From an uncultured Mucispirillum sp. (GTDB taxonomy: Bacteria; Chrysiogenota; Deferribacteres; Deferribacterales; Mucispirillaceae), in contig CAMWVK010000008.1 of assembly GCA_947177675.1 (NCBI GenBank), positions 1 through 13,846 of the forward strand: DNA of 13,846 bases, read 5' to 3'. The notes below the pieces were generated by a model. It searched no databases and was not told the DNA's origin. It was given only the letters and a program-made list of their open reading frames with translations. Position numbers and translations under genes: made by a program. Each line of letters starts with the position of its first letter. The first letter of the stretch is position 1. Below are positions 8,100 through 13,838 of the stretch, piece by piece.

Positions 8100-8127
8100 A
8101 TTATATATATATATATATATATGTCAA
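8100..8127 (-). promoter_or_regulatory. Consensus sigma70 promoter of the glycan operon, with a TA-repeat spacer
   Basis: On the reverse strand a perfect -35 box TTGACA (8127-8122) is followed after 16 bp by a perfect -10 box TATAAT (8105-8100). Transcription would start near 8093, about 36 bases before the aminotransferase ATG. Both hexamers are exact matches and the spacer is pure TA repeat. A second -10-like string (TATAGTATAAAA) lies further downstream without a matching -35. The promoter points at the seven-gene leftward operon. Confidence 0.8.
8102..8121 (-). repeat. (TA)10 dinucleotide tract between -35 and -10; likely phase-variation repeat
   Basis: Ten uninterrupted TA units on the reverse strand start right after the last base of TTGACA. 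The final two units form the first four bases of TATAAT, so the 16-bp spacer is eight TA units. Gain or loss of a unit by slipped-strand mispairing would change the spacer in 2-bp steps (14, 16, 18) while leaving both boxes intact. The known precedent is the hifA/hifB promoter region of Haemophilus influenzae. The tract is seen directly; switching is inferred. Confidence 0.85.
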
Positions 8128-8139
8128 GTTAAAAATTAA

Positions 8140-8153
8140 ATATTGCTCAATAT
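8140..8153. promoter_or_regulatory. 14-bp palindrome upstream of the operon promoter (operator candidate)
   Basis: ATATTGCTCAATAT is made of perfect 6-bp arms (ATATTG/CAATAT) around a central CT. It begins 13 bp upstream of the -35 box, a position suited to an activator or to a repressor contacting upstream DNA. In such AT-rich DNA a chance 6-bp dyad is possible, though the GC-containing arms make it less likely. No regulator in the window is an obvious partner. Confidence 0.35.
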
Positions 8154-8314
8154 CAATGTAAGAGTATAAGACAAATGTTACAAAAATAAGTTTTATTACT
8201 AAAGATAAAGTTGATATGAGTTAATTGATAAAATATATTATATGTTTATATTTAAATAATAAATCTGTAGATAGTTGTATTTTATATATCACATTTTTAT
8301 TCCTGCTTCTTACA

Positions 8315-8340
8315 CCTAGCTGTATATACATCTAACTAGG
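8315..8340 (-). terminator. Weak stem-loop after the ATPase gene (possible terminator)
   Basis: In the leftward transcript CCUAGUU can pair with AGCUAGG (7 bp including one G-U) around a 12-base loop whose GUAUAUAC is itself self-complementary. It lies about 60 bp past the ATPase stop. No U-run follows, so intrinsic termination would be inefficient and some read-through toward the glycan operon is possible. Confidence 0.3.
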
Positions 8341-8402
8341 CTAAACACTTTATTATAATCACATTTTTAAGTTGTTCAAATAAGATTTTTTGATTTACAT
8401 TT

Positions 8403-9635
8403 TCATTCCCACATTGCATACATAGGCACAGCCAGCATATTTTCACCAAAAGAAAGAGTATTTTTACCAGTATAAAGTATGATACCTTTAAAATCACTGT
8501 TTTTTGCAATATTCTTCTCAAACCATCTTATATGTTTAAAATCATCACTGCTTATATTGCTGCCTGCTTTCACTTCTACTGCATATAAATTATTATTTTC
8601 ATTATCCTGCAGTATAAAATCTATCTCATGACCAGCATTATCTCTAAAATGGTAAATGCTGTATTCTCCATTATAATAATCTACCAGTGCTGTAAGCTCG
8701 TGAAATACAAAAGTTTCTATAAGTTTTCCTGAAATATCCTGGTCATATCTGACTTTATCCATAGTATAGTTTAAAACAGATGTAATAATTGCAGTATCAG
8801 TCATAAATAGTTTTGGTTTTTTAGTAACTCTCTCATAGTCTGTTTTTGTAAATGCTGGCAGCTGTTCTATAATATACATCATTTCAAGCAGTGTAAGATA
8901 TTTATTAAAAGTAGGTTTTTCAATAGACAGGGCACTTCTTATTGCATTTTGTTCCATATATTTAGAACTCCATGCAGCAGTAGTTTCTATAAGTTTTTTC
9001 ATATCCTGATGGTTTCTAATTTTTTCTATATCTACTAAATCTTTTTCTAATATGGCATTAATATAGTCTTTACACCAGTTTTTAATATCTTTTATATCAT
9101 AGCCTAATGTTTCAGGATAACCGCCTTTTAAGGCAATGTCTAAAATTTCTTCCTTGCCGTTATATTCATAACTTTTTTGAAAATTTAAATTTTTAAGATT
9201 TTCAATAAATACTGGTTCTTTTTCTAATATTTCCCCTTGAGAAAATGTGCGTAATAATATGCGGCCAATTCTTCCTGCCATAGATTCACTTACCTGTGGA
9301 AGAGCCTGTATATCAGCACTGCCAGTGATAATATATCTGCCCATTCTGTTATCTTCATCAACAATTTCTTTTAATGCAGTAATGATAACAGGTGCTTTTT
9401 GAACTTCATCTATAATCATAATATCTTTATTATGTGTAAGAAAATGTTTAGTATCAGCAATACATGCAGCAAAACTTGTGCTGTTATCCATTGTATGATA
9501 TATGCAGTCATATTGTGCTGTAATACTTTTTGCGGCAGTAGTTTTGCCACACTGTCTAGCACCAGTAATCTGCACAATTCTTCGTTTTTGTCGTAAATAT
9601 TCAATATTTTTATTCTGCCATCTGCCAAGTGTCAT
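8403..9635 (-). CDS. AAA family ATPase with DUF4143-type C-terminal domain
   Basis: The 410 residues match the usual length of this family. The N-terminal P-loop ATPase has Walker A GARQCGKT at 25-32, Walker B IMIIDEVQ at 72-79 and a sensor-like IITGSA at 102-107. AGRIGRILLRTFSQGEI (120-136) is typical of the family's arginine-rich segment. The C-terminal DUF4143 part includes FVFHEL near 309-314 and a PD-(D/E)XK-like block, HEIDFIL (336-342) followed by YAVEVKAG (351-358), giving Asp339, Glu354 and Lys356 as candidate nuclease residues. These proteins are widespread and often multicopy; their role is not established, and nuclease activity here is only suggested. It sits alone between glycan genes, with tandem repeats overlapping its likely promoter. 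The ribosome binding site is weak (GCAGGT). Confidence 0.9.
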   Translation of the reverse strand: MTLGRWQNKNIEYLRQKRRIVQITGARQCGKTTAAKSITAQYDCIYHTMDNSTSFAACIADTKHFLTHNKDIMIIDEVQKAPVIITALKEIVDEDNRMGRYIITGSADIQALPQVSESMAGRIGRILLRTFSQGEILEKEPVFIENLKNLNFQKSYEYNGKEEILDIALKGGYPETLGYDIKDIKNWCKDYINAILEKDLVDIEKIRNHQDMKKLIETTAAWSSKYMEQNAIRSALSIEKPTFNKYLTLLEMMYIIEQLPAFTKTDYERVTKKPKLFMTDTAIITSVLNYTMDKVRYDQDISGKLIETFVFHELTALVDYYNGEYSIYHFRDNAGHEIDFILQDNENNNLYAVEVKAGSNISSDDFKHIRWFEKNIAKNSDFKGIILYTGKNTLSFGENMLAVPMYAMWE

Positions 9636-9676
9636 AATATAACCTGCTTTAAAAGTAAAGTATGCTTTATTGAAGC

Positions 9677-9705
9677 AGTATAATATAATTATGTTGAAAA
9701 GTAAA
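9677..9705 (-). promoter_or_regulatory. Probable promoter of the ATPase gene, -35 within the tandem repeats
   Basis: On the reverse strand TTTACT (9705-9700) and TATACT (9682-9677) are 17 bp apart, matching the sigma70 consensus at 4/6 and 5/6. The -35 lies in the first 23-bp repeat unit, so anything binding the repeats could control it. Transcription would start near 9670, about 35 bases before the ATG. A further repeat-core remnant (AAAAGTAAA, 9651-9659) lies just downstream of that start. Confidence 0.45.
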
Positions 9706-9782
9706 ATAGAATTATGTTAAAAAGTAAAATAGAATTATGTTGAAAAGTAAAATAGAATCATGTTGAAAAGTAAAATAGAATT
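9691..9782. repeat. Four tandem 23-bp repeats upstream of the ATPase gene
   Basis: Units at 9691-9713, 9714-9736, 9737-9759 and 9760-9782 share the form ATGTTGAAAAGTAAAATAGA plus ATT. Unit 2 has one change (GTTAAAAAG) and unit 3 one change (final T to C). The last unit runs into the stop codon of the glycosyltransferase gene. They fill the gap between that gene and the ATPase promoter. There are no spacers between units, so it is not a CRISPR array. Likely roles are operator sites or a slippage-prone tract. Confidence 0.9.
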
Positions 9783-11649
9783 ATTTATCACCGCAATAAC
9801 TGAATGTATATCCGTTATATTCAGCAGTATAAACCCACAGCCTTTCTATTGCGTGAGCTGTTGTTCCGTCTGCCTGCCCTTTTTCGTTAGGAAAGTTATC
9901 TGAAAGTATTGTTGTAAAAAGCGGCAGCACTGCATCAACCCTTGCCCAGAACATATTACCAACAGGGAAAACAATATTATTTACAGGTAGTTTTATATCA
10001 ATATCCAGCTTTTGCAGCACATTTTCTGCTAAATCTTTATTTAATCCCCAGTGGATAGCATTTTCCAGATTATGAAATGGTTTAGGGAAAACTATTCCAA
10101 GCCCTTTATTCATTTCAAGGTTTTTAATAATATTTTCTATATTTTCTCTATTGCCAAAAAGTGAGCCAAAAAGATATTCCCGCCAGTTATCTCCAAAAAT
10201 ATCTATTTTTGATTTTTTAGTATGTATATGACATATAAATTTATATTTTCTAACATATTTACTCATTTGTGCGATAAATGGGTAAATATCTCTGCCTTTA
10301 TTATCATAAAGTTCAACTATAATATTTACTGCATTAGAATGGCTGTTAAAATAATTTCTAATATATTCTGCCTTTTCTTCATTATCAGTAGATATATAGC
10401 AGTCAAAAGCATAAGGGATTTTATTTATTTCTGTAATAATATTTTCAAGTAAATCAAGATAAAAAATATGTATCTGCAGGCATATTTGTGATTTGCTGCA
10501 CATTTCTTCAGGCATATTCTTTTTGTATGATGAAAGTTTTTTGCCATATATTTTTTTATTAAATACAGCTCTATACATGGTGTTTAAAAAGGCATATCCT
10601 GTTTTTTTCTCAGGGGCAATATGGCTGTATTCATCCCAGTTATTAAAGGAATCTATAAACAAAAATCTTTCATTTTCATTAAAATTATCTCTGAGAAAAC
10701 TGCATTCAGTTTTTATCCAGTTATAAAAAATATCAAGGCTGTATTTATAAACTGATGGTTCATTTTTATAAAGAGTATCTTTTCCATTGATAATTGTTTT
10801 ATAATATGGTTTGTCTGATTTTACAGGATGGTTGCAGAATAAATGTGCCAGATAGTCATAACTGTATAATAAACCTTGTATTTTTTTATTAATGTATGAA
10901 ATGCCATTTGATGCAATAGATGGCATTTTATCAGTATTTGCAGAGTATATAAATCTTGATACTTTATCGTTTTTAAAATCAGTAAAATGGAGTATTCTGC
11001 ACCATATTTTGAAATCCTTAATATTGTGTGATATTATACTGTGTGCAGAATTAATAAAATCATTAATATCTTTATAGTTTTTCAGCCTGCGAATATCTAA
11101 AATAATAATATATTTGTCATCAAGTTTTATCATTTTAGAAAAATCAGTAATATTTAATACAGTATTTATATCATTAGCTGTAAGACAGGCATCAAGGCTT
11201 AAACAGAAAGGGTATGTTTCATCGCACAGGTTTAATGCACTTATAAAGTTTTTATATTTATTAGTATCATTTATTTCATAGCAGAAAGCATATATCTGGT
11301 ATTCTTTTGCAAGTCTTATATGATAATTTATTCTTTCAGTTGCATTGTTACTATATACAAGTGGTATTCTTGGTGTGTAATGGTTTAAATAAAGTGGTTT
11401 TCTGCTATTAATTGCTGCAATATCAGTCTGTGTAACACTGTAAAATGTTACAGTTTTTATATCTGTGCTTATAGTATTTGATGGAATATACTTTGCCTGA
11501 TAAAAACAGTCAAAGGAATATTTGCTTAAATGTCTACTGGCAATAATATTTTTTATGAATATGTCAACTTTTTTATAAGTAGACTTAAAGCCAGTATATT
11601 TAAGTGAAAAGAAAAATTTCTTTATTAAATCATAATACCTATTATACAT
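9781..11649 (-). CDS. WbsX-like and RgpF-like (rhamnan synthesis F) fusion glycosyltransferase
   Basis: The protein has 622 residues in two regions. Residues about 65-360 resemble the WbsX/GT99-type domain, though divergent. LYLNHYTPRIPLVY is near 86-99, RLAKEYQIYAFCYE at 112-125, YPFCLSLD at 146-153, and FIDSFNNWDEYSHIAPEKK at 331-349, which mirrors the family's 'NEW.EG..LEPD' block. Residues about 388-610 match RgpF: QIHIFYLDLLENI near 392-404, NKGRDIYPF at 450-458, HIHTKKS at 474-480 and NWREYLFGSLFG at 488-499. Such proteins act in O-antigen, capsule or rhamnan assembly, in the cytosol or at the inner membrane. Linkage and donor cannot be predicted. It is separated from the main operon by the ATPase gene and has its own promoter candidate. 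The start ATG lacks a good ribosome binding site, so the exact N-terminus is less certain. Confidence 0.85.
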   Translation of the reverse strand: MYNRYYDLIKKFFFSLKYTGFKSTYKKVDIFIKNIIASRHLSKYSFDCFYQAKYIPSNTISTDIKTVTFYSVTQTDIAAINSRKPLYLNHYTPRIPLVYSNNATERINYHIRLAKEYQIYAFCYEINDTNKYKNFISALNLCDETYPFCLSLDACLTANDINTVLNITDFSKMIKLDDKYIIILDIRRLKNYKDINDFINSAHSIISHNIKDFKIWCRILHFTDFKNDKVSRFIYSANTDKMPSIASNGISYINKKIQGLLYSYDYLAHLFCNHPVKSDKPYYKTIINGKDTLYKNEPSVYKYSLDIFYNWIKTECSFLRDNFNENERFLFIDSFNNWDEYSHIAPEKKTGYAFLNTMYRAVFNKKIYGKKLSSYKKNMPEEMCSKSQICLQIHIFYLDLLENIITEINKIPYAFDCYISTDNEEKAEYIRNYFNSHSNAVNIIVELYDNKGRDIYPFIAQMSKYVRKYKFICHIHTKKSKIDIFGDNWREYLFGSLFGNRENIENIIKNLEMNKGLGIVFPKPFHNLENAIHWGLNKDLAENVLQKLDIDIKLPVNNIVFPVGNMFWARVDAVLPLFTTILSDNFPNEKGQADGTTAHAIERLWVYTAEYNGYTFSYCGDK

Positions 11650-11692
11650 AATACCATAACAGCAAGGATGTTTTTATATTAAACTACACTAA

Positions 11693-11721
11693 ATTATTGC
11701 ATATAATTCATTAATTTTCAA
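11693..11721 (-). promoter_or_regulatory. Probable sigma70 promoter of the WbsX-RgpF glycosyltransferase gene
   Basis: On the reverse strand TTGAAA (11721-11716, 5/6) is followed after 17 bp by AATAAT (11698-11693, 5/6). Transcription would start near 11686, about 37 bases before the ATG at 11649. AT-rich DNA yields many such matches, so this is a sequence-based candidate only. Confidence 0.45.
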
Positions 11722-11730
11722 TGATATTTT

Positions 11731-11750
11731 ACAAATTAATTAATATTTGT
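11731..11750. promoter_or_regulatory. 20-bp inverted repeat upstream of the glycosyltransferase promoter
   Basis: ACAAATTAATTAATATTTGT has perfect 6-bp ends (ACAAAT/ATTTGT) around an AT core. It starts 9 bp upstream of the -35 box, where an activator site or UP-type element would lie. Chance occurrence in AT-rich DNA is a real alternative. Confidence 0.3.
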
Positions 11751-11942
11751 CCCTGAAATTTGTATATTATATGAAAATAAAATAAATTTTAAGTTGATAT
11801 ATGTATCACTGTTCAAACTGTTACAGATTAAAGAGATTTATATGTTTTTAGAATCTTTGCTTTTGCTCATAATGACATATAAGCTTTAGCATAAGGTTTC
11901 TCATACAAATATAGACGAATTTATTTCGGCTGTGTGTGGTTT

Positions 11943-11968
11943 TTTTAAATCCAAGGATGGATTTAAAA
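11943..11968. terminator. Perfect 11-bp stem-loop after the HxlR gene (terminator-like, no U-run)
   Basis: TTTTAAATCCA and TGGATTTAAAA pair perfectly around a 4-base loop (AGGA), 17 bp past the HxlR stop. In the leftward transcript the hairpin is followed by A residues and preceded by U residues, so it is not a canonical intrinsic terminator. It may act as a 3' stability hairpin or an inefficient terminator. Confidence 0.4.
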
Positions 11969-11985
11969 TAAAAATTTAGCAAGTT

Positions 11986-12336
11986 TTAATTTTCAGGTAT
12001 GCTGCCAAAATCTATTACCGTTTTATATTCTTCTCCCCATTTTGCAAGCACATCCATTACAGGAATAAGTGTATTTCCAATATTTGTAAGGCTGTATTCT
12101 ACTTTTGGCGGCACTTCTGCATATACATGTCTTTTGACAATACCATTGCTTTCAAGCTCTCGTAAATTCTGTGTAAGTACTTTCTGGCTTATTCCATCAA
12201 TATTTTTTTTAATCTGTCCAAACCTAAGAGTATTATTTGCAATAAGCTCTCTTAATATTAATAGTGTCCATTTATTCCCTATTAAATATACTGTTGTTGC
12301 AACGGGACATTTTGGCAGTTCTTCTTTTGTAAGCAT
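11986..12336 (-). CDS. HxlR family winged-helix transcriptional regulator
   Basis: The protein has 116 residues from the ATG at 12336. This start is chosen over an in-frame TTG at 12348 because GGAG (12346-12343) lies exactly 6 bases before the ATG. The whole HxlR profile is present: the N-terminal Cys in KCPV (Cys10), GNKWTLLILREL near 20-31, RFGQIKKNIDGISQKVLTQNLRELE for the recognition region, the wing YAEVPPKVEYSLT, and PVMDVLAKWGEEY in the C-terminal dimer helix. Family members are small dimeric DNA-binding proteins, and several (such as YodB and HypR) sense electrophiles or oxidants through the N-terminal Cys. The single conserved Cys makes thiol sensing plausible here but unproven. It is divergent from the 12492-13301 gene and probably controls it, and perhaps itself, through the dyad at 12385-12405. 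Confidence 0.92.
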   Translation of the reverse strand: MLTKEELPKCPVATTVYLIGNKWTLLILRELIANNTLRFGQIKKNIDGISQKVLTQNLRELESNGIVKRHVYAEVPPKVEYSLTNIGNTLIPVMDVLAKWGEEYKTVIDFGSIPEN

Positions 12337-12384
12337 AATATTCTCCAATAGTTTCTATAAGGTTACTATATAATAAAAAGGTGC

Positions 12385-12405
12385 CTACTTGCTAAAATAA
12401 AGTAG
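12385..12405. promoter_or_regulatory. Inverted repeat CTACTT-N9-AAGTAG in the divergent intergenic region (HxlR operator candidate)
   Basis: Perfect 6-bp arms flank GCTAAAATA. TACT...AGTA-type dyads are known targets of HxlR-family repressors such as YodB, although spacing here is wider. The dyad covers the -35 region of the rightward promoter candidate, so binding by the adjacent regulator would block it (inference). Confidence 0.45.
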
Positions 12406-12415
12406 CATATATAAT
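12387..12415 (+). promoter_or_regulatory. Probable promoter of the metallo-beta-lactamase-like gene
   Basis: A perfect -10 box TATAAT (12410-12415) lies 5 bp past the inverted repeat. The -35 region (ACTTGC, 12387-12392 at 17-bp spacing) is poor and lies inside the inverted repeat. A strong -10 with a weak -35 under a dyad fits a regulated promoter. It leaves a leader of about 70 bases before the ATG. Confidence 0.45.
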
Positions 12416-12454
12416 ATATACTTACTTACGGAAGAATACAAGAAAAAATTAAAT

Positions 12455-12476
12455 ATGCGTCATAAGATGACTGCAT
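12455..12476 (+). promoter_or_regulatory. Leader hairpin just upstream of the ribosome binding site
   Basis: In the leader RNA AUGCGUCAU pairs with AUGACUGCAU (9 bp with one bulged U) around a 3-base loop, ending 4 bases before the GGAG site (12481-12484). It could be a second protein-binding dyad in DNA or influence translation in RNA. No known riboswitch fold is recognised. Confidence 0.3.
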
Positions 12477-12491
12477 ATAAGGAGAATTTTT

Positions 12492-13301
12492 ATGAATACT
12501 TACAGTTTTGAGACAAAAGATGTAGCGGAAAAACAGCTTGGCAATGGAAAAGTTAGTGTATATGATTTTGGAAGTGTAAAACTTCATACATATATAACCA
12601 ATGACGCATTAAGTGATACTGCTTACCTTATAGAAGCAGATAAAGAGTTTATAGGTATTGAAACACCAGCTTTCTATGATGATTTAAAGGCATACAGCAG
12701 CTATATAAAGCAGTCAGGCAAGCCGTTAAATCATTTATTTTTAGCATACCATACAGCTTTACCAGAAAATTATACAGGCAGAGTATATGCAACTGAAAAT
12801 TATGTAAAATCTGTGACAAAAGGCAGTATTAAAGGGCTTTTAGATAATTTTAAAAATATTTTTGGTGATTCATTTAATACAAGCATACCAAAAGTTACAA
12901 ATATTATTAAAGAGGGAAAAGTTAATATTGCAGGTATTGAGTTTATTATTAGGAATAAAGATGATGGCTACATTATAGAGATACCAGCCTGCAACTCTAT
13001 ATATATTCACATGGCAGGCTCTGATGTTCATAATATACTTCCTTCTGTAGAATACATTGATAGTGCCATTAATGATATGCAGCAGTATAAACAGAAAAAT
13101 TATACATTAATTTTAACTTCCCATTATAAACCTGAAACAATAGAGCTTGCTGATATTAAAACAGGCTATTTAAAAAGTATTAAGGAAATTTATGCAGCAA
13201 ATAAAAATAAAGAAGATTTTATTGCATCAGTGAAAAATAAATATCCAAAATACAGTGGTGAAAATTATCTTCAAATGACAGCAGATATGCTTTATAAATA
13301 A
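12492..13301 (+). CDS. Degenerate metallo-beta-lactamase-fold protein (catalytic metal motif lost)
   Basis: The protein has 269 residues, with ribosome binding site GGAG 7 bases before the ATG. The pattern suggests the MBL fold. A short beta-strand pair runs VSVYDFGSVKLHTYI (21-35), DTAYLIEADKEFIGIETP (42-59) occupies the usual 'NsYLI...IDtG' place, and LAYHTALP (84-91) sits where THxHxDH is expected. IYIHMAGSDVH (170-180) and LTSHYKP (208-214) align with the later Asp and His positions. Only one His of the HxHxDH motif remains, so binuclear metal hydrolysis is unlikely. No signal peptide or membrane segment is seen. It is divergent from an HxlR regulator, which suggests induction by whatever that regulator senses. 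Substrate and activity are unknown, and assignment to the MBL family is by pattern only. Confidence 0.6.
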   Translation: MNTYSFETKDVAEKQLGNGKVSVYDFGSVKLHTYITNDALSDTAYLIEADKEFIGIETPAFYDDLKAYSSYIKQSGKPLNHLFLAYHTALPENYTGRVYATENYVKSVTKGSIKGLLDNFKNIFGDSFNTSIPKVTNIIKEGKVNIAGIEFIIRNKDDGYIIEIPACNSIYIHMAGSDVHNILPSVEYIDSAINDMQQYKQKNYTLILTSHYKPETIELADIKTGYLKSIKEIYAANKNKEDFIASVKNKYPKYSGENYLQMTADMLYK

Positions 13302-13308
13302 TTAATAT

Positions 13309-13330
13309 TGCTGCTATTTTTATGGCAGCA
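13309..13330 (+). terminator. Stem-loop after the metallo-beta-lactamase-like gene
   Basis: UGCUGCUAU pairs with AUGGCAGCA (9 bp, one G-U) around a UUUU loop, 8 bases past the stop codon. A poly-A stretch follows instead of U residues, so it is a terminator-like or stabilising hairpin rather than a canonical intrinsic terminator. Confidence 0.45.
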
Positions 13331-13363
13331 TCTATAAAAAAAATACTGTAAAAATTTTAATGC

Positions 13364-13392
13364 TTTACATAAATAAAAATATAACGCATACT
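13364..13392 (+). promoter_or_regulatory. Probable sigma70 promoter of the HIT gene
   Basis: TTTACA (13364-13369, 5/6) and CATACT (13387-13392, 4/6) are 17 bp apart. The start would be near 13399, about 23 bases before the ATG. This supports transcription separate from the preceding gene. Confidence 0.4.
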
Positions 13393-13421
13393 TATATATA
13401 TTAAAATATAAGAGGTGTATA

Positions 13422-13838
13422 ATGGAAAATGATTGCATATTTTGTAAAATTATTGCAGGTGAGATACCATCCTGTAAAGTATATGAAGATGATAACTTTT
13501 TAGCATTTATGGATATTAATCCTGCTGCTTTCGGTCATACTCTTGTTATACCAAAACAACACTGCCGTAATCTGTTAGATACTCCAGATAATGTTGGTGC
13601 TGGTTTTTATCCTGTGCTTAAAAAGGTGGCAATAGCTGTAAAATCAGCTTTTAATGCAGAAGGTATATATATGTTTCAGCAAAATGAGCCTGCTTCTGGT
13701 CAGGAAGTGTTTCATTCTCATGTTCATATTGTTCCAAGATATAAAAATGATAATTTTGGAAAACATACTCCTGCAAGATTAAAAGTAGAAATTTCTAAAA
13801 TAGCAGAAGATGCAGAAAGTATTAGAAAATACATATAA
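13422..13838 (+). CDS. HIT family protein (histidine-triad nucleotide hydrolase)
   Basis: The complete 138-residue protein has the N-terminal CIFCKIIAGEIP signature (Cys5 and Cys8, the possible zinc pair with later His residues), the FMDINPAAFGHTLVIPKQH strand region (29-47), and the catalytic histidine triad HSHVHIVPR at 98-106 (His98, His100, His102) preceded by SGQEVF. This is the Hint/HIT1 branch, which hydrolyses purine-nucleoside phosphoramidates and related adenylylated substrates in the cytosol. Its physiological role is often unclear in bacteria. The ribosome binding site AGAGGTG lies just upstream of the ATG. It appears to be a stand-alone housekeeping gene, not linked functionally to the glycan region. 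Confidence 0.93.
   Translation: MENDCIFCKIIAGEIPSCKVYEDDNFLAFMDINPAAFGHTLVIPKQHCRNLLDTPDNVGAGFYPVLKKVAIAVKSAFNAEGIYMFQQNEPASGQEVFHSHVHIVPRYKNDNFGKHTPARLKVEISKIAEDAESIRKYI

Larger units (their letters stand above)
8057..8402. other. AT-rich intergenic region with operon promoter; no gene seen
   Basis: This 346-bp gap separates the ATPase gene's stop from the aminotransferase start. It holds, right to left: a stem-loop candidate (8315-8340) after the ATPase gene, a 12-bp direct repeat ATCACATTTTTA (8288-8299 and 8358-8369), a very AT-rich stretch, a 14-bp palindrome (8140-8153), and the TA-repeat promoter (8100-8127). The only open frame reaching into it overlaps the ATPase gene antiphase and looks non-coding. 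Confidence 0.7.
11650..11985. other. AT-rich intergenic region between glycosyltransferase and HxlR genes
   Basis: This 336-bp gap holds the glycosyltransferase promoter candidate (11693-11721), a 20-bp dyad (11731-11750) and a perfect 11-bp stem-loop (11943-11968) after the HxlR gene. No open frame in it looks coding on either strand. The remainder (about 11760-11940) shows no feature I can name. Confidence 0.65.

Noticed and set aside
8336..8521. Short leftward open frame at the ATPase 3' end
   Set aside because: It overlaps the ATPase coding region out of frame across the conserved C-terminal part, and extends into non-coding DNA without a start signal.
9691..9782. Possible CRISPR array
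   Set aside because: The 23-bp units are directly adjacent with no unique spacers, and no cas genes are present.
12337..12348. TTG start for the HxlR regulator, adding four residues
   Set aside because: The TTG overlaps the GGAG that is ideally spaced for the ATG at 12336.
11999..12373. 124-residue rightward open frame opposite the HxlR gene
   Set aside because: It lies entirely antisense to a convincing HxlR gene, has no recognisable domain or ribosome binding site, and reads as a reverse-strand shadow.
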